In this document: in pieces, positions 44,654 to 53,395 of the stretch
Position numbering within the stretch: position 1 is the stretch's first letter
Layout: every line of letters starts with the position of its first letter
Assembly (NCBI RefSeq): GCF_040149665.1
Contig: NZ_JBEFLP010000001.1
Coordinates: 1,922,001-1,986,000, forward strand
Direction: 5' to 3'
Source of the DNA: Sulfitobacter sp. HNIBRBA3233
Lineage (GTDB): Bacteria > Pseudomonadota > Alphaproteobacteria > Rhodobacterales > Rhodobacteraceae
DNA: 64,000 nt
Notes under the pieces: generated by a model
What the model saw: the letters and a program-made list of their open reading frames with translations, nothing else
What the model was told of the DNA's origin: nothing
Database searches by the model: none
Translations under genes and position numbers: made by a program

Positions 44654-46591
44654 TTACCTCAGCGCGCCTGCCGCACGCAGTTCCGCTGCTTTTTCAGCGT
44701 CGTACCACCAGAAGTCCAGATAGCCCAGCGCGAAGGGCGGCTGTTCTTCGGGGTGGTCGTACTGGTCGTAATAGGCCGTCCAGAAGACATCGTTATACCA
44801 CAACGGAATCATGATGAATTCATAGCGCAGCGCCCGGTCGAGCGCGGTCATCGCCGCCTCTTCCTCTTCGCGGGTGTCGGCGTTCAGCGATGCCTCGATG
44901 ATGGCGTCGACCATCGGGCTGGCCAGCCCCGCGGGGTTGAACAGCGAATAGCTCGCCGCCTCGGACCCGTAGCGCTGCGCAAGCCCCGTGCCGGTCCCGA
45001 GGAAGGCCGCGTAGCTGTCGTAGATCATGTCATAGTCGCGGTCCCGCTCACGGGCGGTGTATTGCGAGGAATCGACCTTCTCCAGCACCGCGTCGATGCC
45101 ATAGTTTTCCAGATTGGCCACGAAATTCTCGACCACGGCGGAAAGCGTCGCCGATCCCGAGGAGTTCAGCAGGAAGGTCAGGCGCAAGGGCTCTCCCTCG
45201 GCGTTGCGGCGCATCCCGTCATCGCCCACGGCCCAACCGGCCTCGTCCAGCAGCCGCATGGCGCGGCGGGCGTTGCGCCGGTCCAGCAGGCGTTCCGGCT
45301 CAGACACATGCGGCATCCGCACCTCTTCGATCAGCAATTCGGGCGCGACCGCATCGCCCAGCGATTGCAGGAACTCCAGCTCGGCGCCCTCGGGCGTGCC
45401 CGTGGCCATCAGCGGTGTATCCTGCGTGAAGGACGCCCGCGGCTTGAACAGCCCGTATTGCAGCGATTCATTGGTCCATTCGAAGTTGAACGCCAGCGAT
45501 ACCGCCTCGCGCACGCGCTTGTCCTGCAGCACCTCGCGCCCGAGGTTGAAGATGAAACCCGTCGGTGTCGGCGGCGACCCGTCTGCGATTTCCTCCTTCA
45601 CGACATAACCGTCCTGCACCTTGGGGAAATCATAGGCCGTGGCCCACTGGCGCGAATTCCCTTCGGAGCGGAATGTATATTCGCCGGATTTGAACGCCTC
45701 GAAGGCCGAATTCTCGTCGCCGAAATATTCCACGCGGATGCGGTCAAAGTTGTTCCGGCCCACGTTGAACGGCAGATCCTTCCCCCAGTAGTCGGGGTTG
45801 CGCGCATAGACGATGCGCCGGTTCACATCGACCTCCTCGATCATGTAGGGGCCCGAGCCGGGCGAGGTCTCAAGGCGGCTTTCGTCCAGCCGCGCGCCTG
45901 ATTCCTCGTACCATTTCTTCGACCACGCGGGCACGAAACCGACCTGATCGATCAGCGACCGGCGCGAGATGCCTTCGGTGAAATAGAACTTGATCGTGTG
46001 ATCGTCGATCACCTCGACCTTGGGGATCCGCTTGCGCACCGCGTCGGCGTAGGATTGCAGCCCCTGATCTAGCAGCAGGTTGTGCGAAAACGCGATGTCA
46101 TGGGCGGTCACCGGTGTGCCGTCCGAAAACCGCGCCTCGGGGCGCATGTGGAAGATCACCCAATCCTTGCTTTCGGGATACTCCAGGCTTTCGCACAGCA
46201 GGCAGTAGTATTCGCCGTAGACATCCGCGGGGGCCGCTTCGCCGCCCACCCCGTCGCCCAGCAGGCTTTCGAACATGATCGTGCTCAGCGCGCCGCCGCG
46301 CCCCTTGCGCGAATAGGGGTTCATCGAATCAAACGTCCCCAGCGTCGAGATCGAGATTTCGCCGCCCTTCGGCGCGTCGGGGTTCACATAGTCGAAATGC
46401 GCGTAATCCTCGGGGTACTTCAGATCGCCGTAGAAGGAATAGCCGTGACTGCGGATCATCGTCTCGTGCTCTTCGGCGGGGCTTGGCGTGGCCCAGACCA
46501 TCCCGCAGCCCAGCGCAATCAGGCCGGACCACAAAAGCGCACGCGACTGCGCGGGCAAGACGGATAGGCGGCGAAGGGGGGTCGGTTTCAT
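44654..46591 (-). CDS. yejA: Periplasmic peptide-binding protein YejA
   Basis: A 645-residue SBP_bac_5 family receptor. The signal peptide ends near residue 40 (ATPSPAEE). Then come SFYGDLKYPEDYAHFDYVNPDAPKGG, typical of YejA, and GSGPYMIEEVDVNRRIVYARN. In enterobacteria YejABEF imports microcin C and antimicrobial peptides. It heads the minus-strand operon. The ATG at 46591 is favoured over a TTG at 46597. Confidence 0.94.
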   Translation of the reverse strand: MKPTPLRRLSVLPAQSRALLWSGLIALGCGMVWATPSPAEEHETMIRSHGYSFYGDLKYPEDYAHFDYVNPDAPKGGEISISTLGTFDSMNPYSRKGRGGALSTIMFESLLGDGVGGEAAPADVYGEYYCLLCESLEYPESKDWVIFHMRPEARFSDGTPVTAHDIAFSHNLLLDQGLQSYADAVRKRIPKVEVIDDHTIKFYFTEGISRRSLIDQVGFVPAWSKKWYEESGARLDESRLETSPGSGPYMIEEVDVNRRIVYARNPDYWGKDLPFNVGRNNFDRIRVEYFGDENSAFEAFKSGEYTFRSEGNSRQWATAYDFPKVQDGYVVKEEIADGSPPTPTGFIFNLGREVLQDKRVREAVSLAFNFEWTNESLQYGLFKPRASFTQDTPLMATGTPEGAELEFLQSLGDAVAPELLIEEVRMPHVSEPERLLDRRNARRAMRLLDEAGWAVGDDGMRRNAEGEPLRLTFLLNSSGSATLSAVVENFVANLENYGIDAVLEKVDSSQYTARERDRDYDMIYDSYAAFLGTGTGLAQRYGSEAASYSLFNPAGLASPMVDAIIEASLNADTREEEEAAMTALDRALRYEFIMIPLWYNDVFWTAYYDQYDHPEEQPPFALGYLDFWWYDAEKAAELRAAGALR

Positions 46592-46708
46592 CGGCAAGCT
46601 CCAATCAGGCTGGTCGGTGGTCGTCTACGCGAAACCTAGGCTAACGATGACCGGTGCCAAGACACAAGTTGCAAACCTGTGATCTGGCGGCAATCCACCT
46701 GTAAAACG

Positions 46709-46735
46709 AAAAAAACCGCCCACGGGTGGGGCGGC
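46709..46735 (-). terminator. Terminator of the cytochrome c gene
   Basis: On the minus strand: a GCCGCCCC/GGGCGG-type stem followed by TTTTTTT, 30 nt after the cytochrome c stop. Confidence 0.8.
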
Positions 46736-46764
46736 CTTTGAGATGTTGCGCTGTTTTGGTAAGA

Positions 46765-47265
46765 TCAGTCGTCGAGACTGTCGAGATAGGCGATCACATC
46801 GGCGCGATCTTCGGGCTTGTTCAGACCGGCGAAACCCATCGTGGTGCCCGGTGCCCAATCGCCTGGCGCTTCCAGAAAGCCGTTCAGCGCCGCGGTGTCC
46901 CAGGCGCCATCCTTGCCCTGAAGCGCGCCGGAGTATTCGTATCCGTCCGCCGAGGCAATGTCGCGACCGACAACACCGTGCAGGTAGGGGCCGGTTGCGT
47001 TCGCGCCGGGCTCAACCTTGTGGCAGGCGGTGCACTTGCGGAACACCTTCGCGCCATCGTCGACGCTGGCCTGCGCCATCAGTTCCTCGAACGGCACTTC
47101 TTCTTCGGCCTCTTCGGGCTCCGCGCTCGCGACCTCGATGGAATAGGACGGCTCGCCGTGCATTTCCGCGTGGTAAAGTTCCTCACCGGCCCAGCCGCCC
47201 AGCAGGAAAACCAGCCAAGCGCCCAACACACCGGCCGCAACTTTCGTGATAATCATTGAATCCAT
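46765..47265 (-). CDS. Membrane-anchored class I cytochrome c
   Basis: A 166-residue protein. An N-terminal uncleaved helix (ITKVAAGVLGAWLVFLLGGWAG) anchors it to the inner membrane; an acidic linker (EPEEAEEEVPF) and a c-type cytochrome domain follow. The heme site is CTACH near residue 80, and the axial methionine is in GTTMGFAG near 145. This resembles CycM/cytochrome c-552 and cytochrome cy, electron carriers between bc1 and terminal oxidases. A cy-type role is possible but not provable here. Confidence 0.92.
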   Translation of the reverse strand: MDSMIITKVAAGVLGAWLVFLLGGWAGEELYHAEMHGEPSYSIEVASAEPEEAEEEVPFEELMAQASVDDGAKVFRKCTACHKVEPGANATGPYLHGVVGRDIASADGYEYSGALQGKDGAWDTAALNGFLEAPGDWAPGTTMGFAGLNKPEDRADVIAYLDSLDD

Positions 47266-47393
47266 GGGTCAGTCCGTCATCTGAGTCTATTCTATCGGTT
47301 GAGGGGCTATCTATTGCTTTCCCTCCCTACAGGCAAGGTGTACTTACCGCGACGAAACGCCCTTCTTTCAGGATTTTTCGGGAGGATACAGCG

Positions 47394-48248
47394 ATGACAG
47401 CCGCTTCGCAGCCGCGCATTGCCTTTCAGGGAGCGCTTGGCGCCTATAGCCACGAGGCCTGTCTGAACGCCCGTCCGGACGCCATTCCGGTGCCCTGCAC
47501 GACGTTCGAGGGGGTGCTGCGCGCCGTGCGCGAGGGCGACGCCGACCTGGCCATGCTGCCCGTGGAAAACACCACCTACGGGCGGGTGGCGGACATCCAC
47601 CGCCTGCTGCCCGAAAGCGGGATGCACATCATCGCAGAGGCGTTCGTGCGCGTCCGTATCGCCCTCATGGCGCGTCCGGGGACAACGCTCGACGACATTC
47701 GCCACGTGCGTGCGCATCTGGTGCTGCTGCCGCAGGCGCGCCGGTTCCTCATGGAGCACGGCATCACCTCAGAACCCGCCGCCGACAGCGCGGGTGCCGC
47801 CGAAGAGCTTGCCGCCGGCGGCCCGCCTCACGAAGGGGTGCTCGCAAGTTCGGTCGCGGCAAAGATCCACGGCCTCGAGGTGCTTGCCGACGGGATTGAG
47901 GATCTGGACCACAACACCACCCGCTTCTTGCTGATGGCCCCCGACATCGACACGACACGGCGCAGCGAAAAAATGATGACGACATTCGTCTTCGAAGTCC
48001 GCAACATCCCTGCCGCGCTCTACAAGGCGATGGGCGGCTTTGCGACCAATGGCGTCAACATGACCAAACTGGAAAGCTACATGGTCGGCGGCTCCTTCAC
48101 CGCGACGCAATTCTACGCGGATATCGAAGGCCACCCCGAAGACCCGCCCGTGCGCCGCGCGCTGGAAGAGCTGGAATATTTCACCAACATGCTCGAAATC
48201 CTCGGCGTCTATCCCGCCGATCCGGACCGCGCGGGCATCCCGGGCTGA
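47394..48248 (+). CDS. pheA: Prephenate dehydratase
   Basis: Makes phenylpyruvate from prephenate for phenylalanine synthesis. The 284-residue protein has FQGALGAYSHEAC at the N-terminus, catalytic NTTRFLLMA (the TRF motif) near residue 180, and an ACT domain from about 195 that should bind phenylalanine (feedback site MTKLESYM). No chorismate mutase domain is fused; the separate AroQ is at 15.7 kb. The ATG at 47394 follows GGGAGG. Confidence 0.95.
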   Translation: MTAASQPRIAFQGALGAYSHEACLNARPDAIPVPCTTFEGVLRAVREGDADLAMLPVENTTYGRVADIHRLLPESGMHIIAEAFVRVRIALMARPGTTLDDIRHVRAHLVLLPQARRFLMEHGITSEPAADSAGAAEELAAGGPPHEGVLASSVAAKIHGLEVLADGIEDLDHNTTRFLLMAPDIDTTRRSEKMMTTFVFEVRNIPAALYKAMGGFATNGVNMTKLESYMVGGSFTATQFYADIEGHPEDPPVRRALEELEYFTNMLEILGVYPADPDRAGIPG

Positions 48249-48257
48249 GGCGCGGCT

Positions 48258-48725
48258 TCACGCCACGCGCTTGTGGCGGTCCTCCAGCGACTTCGCGAAT
48301 TCCGCGATACGTAGCTTGTATTTCTTGGTCAGCGAGGTCTTTGCCAGCTTCAGCGACTGGACCAGCAGGCGGGCCGACAGGTTCAGCGGCTTGATATCCG
48401 TCGACACCATGATCCGCGTGCGGCTGCGCGACAGCGCGACCAGTTCGACCGTCAGCATCGCGATCAGGTTGGGCGAGCGGCACTCGAAAACCATTTCGGT
48501 CGGACGGTCGTATGTAACCAGTTCGATGTCGACCTGACGCCGCTTGCCGCGCAGCGGAAAGGATGCGCGCCAGCCCATGCCGACACCGGGCACATTTTTC
48601 GTGTCGGTGCGCTGCACCTCGGCTCCGCGCCGCATGGCGGCACGCTCGAAGAATTCGAAATCGCCCAGCATGTCAAAGACAGCCTCAATCGGTGCTTCGA
48701 TGTCTTCCTTGGTCGAAAACTTCAT
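48258..48725 (-). CDS. SRPBCC-family protein
   Basis: A 155-residue START/Bet v1-like fold (EDIEAPIEAVFDMLGDFEFFERAAMRRG near the N-terminus). These proteins bind hydrophobic ligands. No catalytic motif is visible. The ATG at 48725 (MKFSTKEDIE) is the family-like start. It converges on pheA with a 9-bp gap, and nudC lies upstream on the same strand. Confidence 0.82.
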   Translation of the reverse strand: MKFSTKEDIEAPIEAVFDMLGDFEFFERAAMRRGAEVQRTDTKNVPGVGMGWRASFPLRGKRRQVDIELVTYDRPTEMVFECRSPNLIAMLTVELVALSRSRTRIMVSTDIKPLNLSARLLVQSLKLAKTSLTKKYKLRIAEFAKSLEDRHKRVA

Positions 48726-48818
48726 GCCGCCTCGTTCATTGTTCTGTTTGGGGCGCCCCCGCCCGCGTCGATAATGCGAGCAGGGCATTCGCCGGTCAAC
48801 ATCCCGCGCGCCTAATTG

Positions 48819-49787
48819 TTAATCGAGTGTATCCTCAAGCCAACGCTCAATCAGAAAATGTGCGATGGCCCCCTTGCGCGCGGGCTTGATCGCCGGATGA
48901 AACCCTGCGGAAATATCCATCATCTCCTCGCGGCTGATCCAGCGCGCGTCCTCGATCTCGACCGGGTCGATGGTGATCTCGGTGCTGGTGGCCTGCCCCC
49001 AGCAACCGAACATCAGCGAGGCCGGGAACGGCCACGGCTGGCTGGCGAGATAGCCGACTTCGCCCACCCGCACGCCCGCCTCCTCAAAGACTTCGCGGCG
49101 CACGGCGGCCTCCAGTGTCTCGCCCGGTTCGACAAACCCGGCCAGCAGCGAATACATCCCCTGCGGCCATCCGGGCGACCGCCCCATGAGAACCGAGTTC
49201 TCGTGCGTAATCAGCATGATGACCACGGGATCGGTGCGCGGGAAATGGCCTGCCTTGCAGGCGGGGCACTGGCGTTGCCAGCCGCCCTGCGTCATCTCGC
49301 TTTCGCAGCCGCAGCGGGCGCAGAAGCGGTGGATCTCGTGCCAGCCGAAAACCGCCTTGCCGGTCGTGGCCAGTTCCGCATCGCGCGGCGACAGCCACGT
49401 CATGATCCGGCGCAGTTCGGCAAAGACCATCCAGTCGGGCAGTTTCGGATGCCGCTGTTCGCTGGGATCCATGAACCCGCCGAGGCTGGCTTCGTCGACC
49501 GCATCCGGCGTCCAGGCCGACAGGTCGACCGCAAAGACCGGTGCGCCGTCCTCGCGGCCCAGCAGGATCGGGGGCATGGTGCTGTGGGCCAGGGCGGCGT
49601 GGTCCATCGGCAGGCGGATCAGACCCGCAGGCCGCTCCGGTGCGATCAACGGCTTGCCGCGCCACAACACGATCGCGCGCGCATCGGGATCCGCCGCCGC
49701 GGCGGCAAGCGCCGCCGGGTCATTGCGCAGCTCCCCGGCGCGGTCCAGCCCCGATCCTCCGAATGTGACATCCTCTGCGTTTTTCAT
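48819..49787 (-). CDS. nudC: NADH pyrophosphatase/NAD(+) diphosphatase NudC
   Basis: Hydrolyses NAD(H) to NMN and AMP, and can remove NAD caps from RNA. The 322-residue protein has a zinc ribbon CARCGCESE...CPAC near residue 157, and a Nudix box GFVEPGETLEAAVRREVFEEAGV. SQPWPFPASLM is the NudC-specific SQPWPFPxS motif. The ATG at 49787 follows a GTG at 49790. Confidence 0.94.
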   Translation of the reverse strand: MKNAEDVTFGGSGLDRAGELRNDPAALAAAAADPDARAIVLWRGKPLIAPERPAGLIRLPMDHAALAHSTMPPILLGREDGAPVFAVDLSAWTPDAVDEASLGGFMDPSEQRHPKLPDWMVFAELRRIMTWLSPRDAELATTGKAVFGWHEIHRFCARCGCESEMTQGGWQRQCPACKAGHFPRTDPVVIMLITHENSVLMGRSPGWPQGMYSLLAGFVEPGETLEAAVRREVFEEAGVRVGEVGYLASQPWPFPASLMFGCWGQATSTEITIDPVEIEDARWISREEMMDISAGFHPAIKPARKGAIAHFLIERWLEDTLD

Positions 49788-49864
49788 CACGATCCCCCGT
49801 GGCTGACCTGTCCGGAACCGTGATCGCGATTGTCGACTTCAACCCATACTGGTACTTACGGGGC

Positions 49865-51691
49865 ATGGGCAAAACACCAATCCTCGCGGCCACCAGCACC
49901 GCGCCAGACCGGGCGCGACTGAGAGTTCTGTCGACAACCGATTTGCACGGTCATTTGCTGGCCCATGACTACATCAAGGATCGCCCGACACAAGGTACGG
50001 GGCTTGCTTCTCTTGCGCCGCTCATCCACGCGGCGCGAGCCGAGGCGGCGGCCGACGGGCAGATTGCGCTGCTGCTCGACAATGGCGATACGTTTCAGGG
50101 CACCACGATGGCGCGCCACCTCGCGCGGCGGCCGGTCGCTGCGGATCACCCGATCGTCGCGGCCCTCAACGCGCTGGAATATGATGCGGTCGGCGTGGGC
50201 AACCACGATCTGGATCATGGTATGGACTATCTGCGCGCGGTGGCCGGAGAGCTGCGGATGCCGGTCTTGTCCACGAACCTCGTAGGCGCGAACCTGAGCC
50301 CGTTGCGCGCGGACACGATGATCGAGCGCCCCCTGCCCGGCAGCCCCCATGAGATCCTGCGCATCGGCGTGGTGTCGATCATGCCCGCGCAGACCGCCGC
50401 CTGGCATGGCGACCGTCTGGGCAATGACCGGATGCTTCTCGATCCGCAGGCTCTGGTGCGCGCGCGGGCCACCGCGCTGCGCGCGGCGGGGGCCGATCTG
50501 GTGCTGCTGCTGGCCCATCTGGGGATCGAGGACGGCCCGGGCGCACCGCAGGACAATGGCACGGCCCTTGCCATTGCCCGCAGCGGCACGGTGGACGCGA
50601 TGATCCTCGGCCATGTGCACCGCCGCCTGCCAAGCGCCGACTACCACGGCTGGACAGGGATCGACGCCGAGGCGGGCGCGATTGCCGGCGTACCGGCGGT
50701 GATGCCGGGGCATGCCGGATCGGACCTCGGGGTCATGGACCTTGAGCTGCGCCGCGACGCGGAGGGGCGATGGTGCGTTGTCACGCACCGCAGCACGCTG
50801 CGGCGCAATCCGCAGGACGGACCCAGCGACCCGACAATCGCAGGGCTGGTAGCACCTGTGCACCGGATGCTGGTCGAACTGCTCTCCACTCCGGTCGGAC
50901 GGACGACGAAGGCGCTGCACACCTATTTTTCGCTCGCCGCACCCGGGCCTGCGCAATCGCTGGTCGCGCGGGCGATGCAGCGGATGGTGCGCAAGGCGCT
51001 CGGGCCGGACGACGACCGCCCGGTCATCGCGGCGGTTGCGGCCCTTGCCGCGGGCGGGCGGGACGGGCCGGACAACTTTCTGGAAATCCCTGCCGGAACC
51101 GTGCAGCGGCGCCATATCGCGGGGCTCAATCCCTATGCGAACCGGACGCTGGGCGTCGCAATCACCGGCGCCGACCTGCACCGCTTGCTGGAGCATTCGG
51201 CGACCGTTTTCCAGCAGCTGACCCCCGGCAGCTGCGACCAGAATCTTGTCGATGCAGCCCTGCCCGGTTTCCAGTTCGATACGGTGTTCGGCGTCACCTG
51301 CGAGATCGACCCCCGTCGCCCTGCGGGCGCGCGGATCACGAATGTGCAGTATGCAGGCCAGCCTGTCGCAGCCGATCAGCGCTTCGTCCTGGCCACCACC
51401 CCGTTCCGGGCGGCGGGTGGAGGCGGCTATGTCGGTCACGCCCCCGAAAACGTCGTTGTGCCCGCGATACCGGGTCTGGAAGTGGCGATTGCGGACAGCT
51501 TTCACCCGCACGATCACAATGGTGCAGCGGAGTTCCCTGTGCCATGGCGCTTTGCCGCAGGAGACACGCGCCATGCGCTGCTGCGCACGCATCCGCGCGC
51601 ACAGGCGTGGCTTGGCGATATCGCGCATCTGGCGCCCGAGCCGCTGATGACCGACAGCGACGGATTTCTGGTGCTGCGCCTGACGCTCTGA
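49865..51691 (+). CDS. Bifunctional metallophosphatase/5'-nucleotidase (CpdB/UshA-like)
   Basis: About 608 residues. The N-terminal metallophosphoesterase domain has TTDLHGHL, LLDNGDTFQG, GVGNHDLDHG and LGHVHRR, all metal ligands. The C-terminal 5'-nucleotidase substrate domain (about 350-590) includes NPYANRTLGVAITGADLHRLLEHSA. I see no clear signal peptide at either start (49865 ATG or 49799 GTG), which is odd for a family that normally works in the periplasm. It could act on 2',3'-cyclic nucleotides or nucleotides. Confidence 0.87.
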   Translation: MGKTPILAATSTAPDRARLRVLSTTDLHGHLLAHDYIKDRPTQGTGLASLAPLIHAARAEAAADGQIALLLDNGDTFQGTTMARHLARRPVAADHPIVAALNALEYDAVGVGNHDLDHGMDYLRAVAGELRMPVLSTNLVGANLSPLRADTMIERPLPGSPHEILRIGVVSIMPAQTAAWHGDRLGNDRMLLDPQALVRARATALRAAGADLVLLLAHLGIEDGPGAPQDNGTALAIARSGTVDAMILGHVHRRLPSADYHGWTGIDAEAGAIAGVPAVMPGHAGSDLGVMDLELRRDAEGRWCVVTHRSTLRRNPQDGPSDPTIAGLVAPVHRMLVELLSTPVGRTTKALHTYFSLAAPGPAQSLVARAMQRMVRKALGPDDDRPVIAAVAALAAGGRDGPDNFLEIPAGTVQRRHIAGLNPYANRTLGVAITGADLHRLLEHSATVFQQLTPGSCDQNLVDAALPGFQFDTVFGVTCEIDPRRPAGARITNVQYAGQPVAADQRFVLATTPFRAAGGGGYVGHAPENVVVPAIPGLEVAIADSFHPHDHNGAAEFPVPWRFAAGDTRHALLRTHPRAQAWLGDIAHLAPEPLMTDSDGFLVLRLTL

Positions 51692-51693
51692 GG

Positions 51694-51722
51694 TTGCAAG
51701 GGAAAGCCGGTTTGCCTATATG
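51694..51722 (+). promoter_or_regulatory. Predicted ffs promoter
   Basis: TTGCAA, 17 bp, TATATG lie directly upstream of the SRP RNA. The -10 abuts the predicted RNA 5' end, so the true start could be a few bases downstream of the one given. Confidence 0.35.
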
Positions 51723-51827
51723 GGGCATCGAGAGGTTGGTGCGGGCAGGCGCCTCGCCAACCCGGTCAGGTCCGGAAGGAAGCAGCCGCAACGAGTCCCG
51801 CTTGGGTCGTTATCAATCTCTCACCCC
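51722..51827 (+). ncRNA. ffs: Signal recognition particle 4.5S RNA (small bacterial SRP RNA)
   Basis: The conserved SRP core is visible: GGTCAGGTCCGGAAGGAAGCAGCC, whose GGAAG tetraloop region and asymmetric loop bind Ffh. Long-stem ends GGGG/CCCC and GAGAG/CTCTC pair across the molecule, giving about 106 nt. Ends are accurate to a few bases. In alphaproteobacteria ffs lies next to dnaX; here two genes intervene. Confidence 0.92.
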
Positions 51828-51830
51828 AGG

Positions 51831-51851
51831 GTTTTTCACGCCGTGAAAAAC
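51831..51851 (+). terminator. Inverted repeat GTTTTTCAC-GCC-GTGAAAAAC after ffs
   Basis: A 9-bp perfect inverted repeat with a 3-nt centre, 4 bp after the SRP RNA end. The RNA would form a weak AU-rich hairpin. It may aid 3'-end formation of SRP RNA or be a binding site. Confidence 0.4.
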
Positions 51852-51976
51852 GCGGCGGCTCGGCAGGGGCATCCAAAGGATGCTCCCGGGAGGGCCCTGA
51901 ATTCAATTCAGCATTTTTCTTCGCAGTCGGCGTCCGGGAATCGTGTCAACGCCACAGCGCCTCCCCGCGGGGCCGC

Positions 51977-51992
51977 GTTACCCACGGGTAAC
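51977..51992. repeat. Inverted repeat GTTACCC-AC-GGGTAAC, copy 2
   Basis: Identical in 16 bases to the element at 2733-2748. On the right it is followed by an AT-rich tract (about 51998-52022). It lies between ffs and the YpfJ gene in a convergent gap. The gap 51852-52046 also has a CCCCGCGGGG palindrome at 51963 and otherwise no gene. Confidence 0.55.
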
Positions 51993-52046
51993 CTGCAGAT
52001 TTCATTAAATATTATTACAAGATCCTCACCGCACCGCGCGTCCTGT

Positions 52047-52886
52047 TCACAGTTGCTGCGCCGCGAAGGTATCGCATTGGCCGATCTGGCCCGAATCGTA
52101 GCCGCGCGCGAACCAGCGGGCGCGTTGTTCGGATGTGCCGTGGGTAAAGGTGTGGGGCTGCGGAACCCGACCGGCCCGCCTTTGCAGGTAGTCGTCCCCG
52201 ATCTTGCGCGCCGCGTTCAGCGCTTCTTGCAGGTCGCCCTTTTCCATCAGACCACGCACATTGCTGGCCCAGATGCCCGACATGCAGTCGGCCATCAGCT
52301 CCAGCCGCACGGTCAGCGCATTCGCCTCTGTCCGGCTGGCCCGCTGCCGGGCGGCGTTCACCTCGGACAGGATGCCGAGTTCGTTCTGGACGTGGTGCGC
52401 GACCTCATGGGCGATCACATAGGCGGCGGCGAAATCACCGCCCGCGCCCATCTGCCGGTCAAGCGCGTCGAAAAATCCGGTGTCGAGGTAGGCCTTGCTG
52501 TCCGCCGGGCAGTAGAAGGGGCCGGTTGCCCCATCGGCACCGCCGCAGGGGCTTTGGGTGACGCCGTCGAAGATCACCAGCCTGGGCGGCGTATAGGTCC
52601 GGCCGAGCTGGTCGCGAAACACCGCCGTCCAGACATCCTCGGTCGTGGCGAGCACCTGCGCGCTGAAGCCCGCGGCGGGATCGTCCTGTACCGATGCGGC
52701 GGGCCGGTCGTTCTGGACCGTGCCGCCCTGCAACAGCGGCGATACGTCGATGCCGGTGAAATAGCCGATCGCCAGCACGGCCAGCACACCGACAAGGCCC
52801 AGCCCGCCCTTGGCCGCGACACCGCCGCCGCGTCCGCGTCCGCGCATCTCTACATTCCGGCTGCGCCGTATTCCCCTGAGCCGCAT
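52047..52886 (-). CDS. YpfJ-family neutral zinc metallopeptidase
   Basis: A 279-residue protein. An N-terminal Arg/Gly-rich region precedes one membrane helix (GLGLVGVLAVLAIGYFTGI), with the rest periplasmic. The zincin motif HEVAHH is visible near residue 169. Acidic/metal ligands follow in RLELMADCMSG. SPCGGADGATGPFYCPADSKAYLDTGFF is characteristic of the family. Function unknown beyond predicted proteolysis at the membrane. Confidence 0.88.
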   Translation of the reverse strand: MRLRGIRRSRNVEMRGRGRGGGVAAKGGLGLVGVLAVLAIGYFTGIDVSPLLQGGTVQNDRPAASVQDDPAAGFSAQVLATTEDVWTAVFRDQLGRTYTPPRLVIFDGVTQSPCGGADGATGPFYCPADSKAYLDTGFFDALDRQMGAGGDFAAAYVIAHEVAHHVQNELGILSEVNAARQRASRTEANALTVRLELMADCMSGIWASNVRGLMEKGDLQEALNAARKIGDDYLQRRAGRVPQPHTFTHGTSEQRARWFARGYDSGQIGQCDTFAAQQL

Positions 52887-52948
52887 CGTCTTCTCCCGCC
52901 GATCCTATCCATATTGCATGAGTAACGCGCCCGCGCCTGATATGTTCA

Positions 52949-53311
52949 ATGCCCGACAGTAACGAACTTGCACAAGACCGAACCGACTGGGCCGAGGACC
53001 GTACAATCCTTGCCAATGAGCGCACCTTTGCGGGATGGATGCGCACCGGCATGGCGGCAGTCGCGCTGGCGGTGGGGCTGCGGGCGGTTTTCGGCCAATT
53101 CGATCCCACATGGCTGGCCAAGGCCGTTGCGACGATTTTCATCGTGCTGTCGCTCTTTATCTTCTGGGCGGCCGAACGGTCGGCGGCGCAGACCCTGAAA
53201 CGGCTGAGCGACAATGCCGCGAACCCGCAGCCCATGGGGCGGATGCGCGTGATCTCGGTCATTCTCGCGGTCGGGGCGATATCGGTGGGCGGCATTCTCT
53301 GGGCGCTCTAG
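52949..53311 (+). CDS. DUF202/YidH-type membrane protein
   Basis: A 120-residue protein. DRTDWAEDRTILANERTFAGWMRTGMAAVALAVGL is the DUF202 pattern, with three predicted helices overall. The family is found in bacteria and fungi (Vtc-like regions) with no settled role. It lies 85 nt upstream of dnaX. Confidence 0.84.
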   Translation: MPDSNELAQDRTDWAEDRTILANERTFAGWMRTGMAAVALAVGLRAVFGQFDPTWLAKAVATIFIVLSLFIFWAAERSAAQTLKRLSDNAANPQPMGRMRVISVILAVGAISVGGILWAL

Positions 53312-53395
53312 CGACACGGCCGCAGAGCGCAGGTTTACGGCACGGCTGACAGCGCATACCTTTAGGCCAGCCCCGAATCTTGCCCCAGGACCGAT

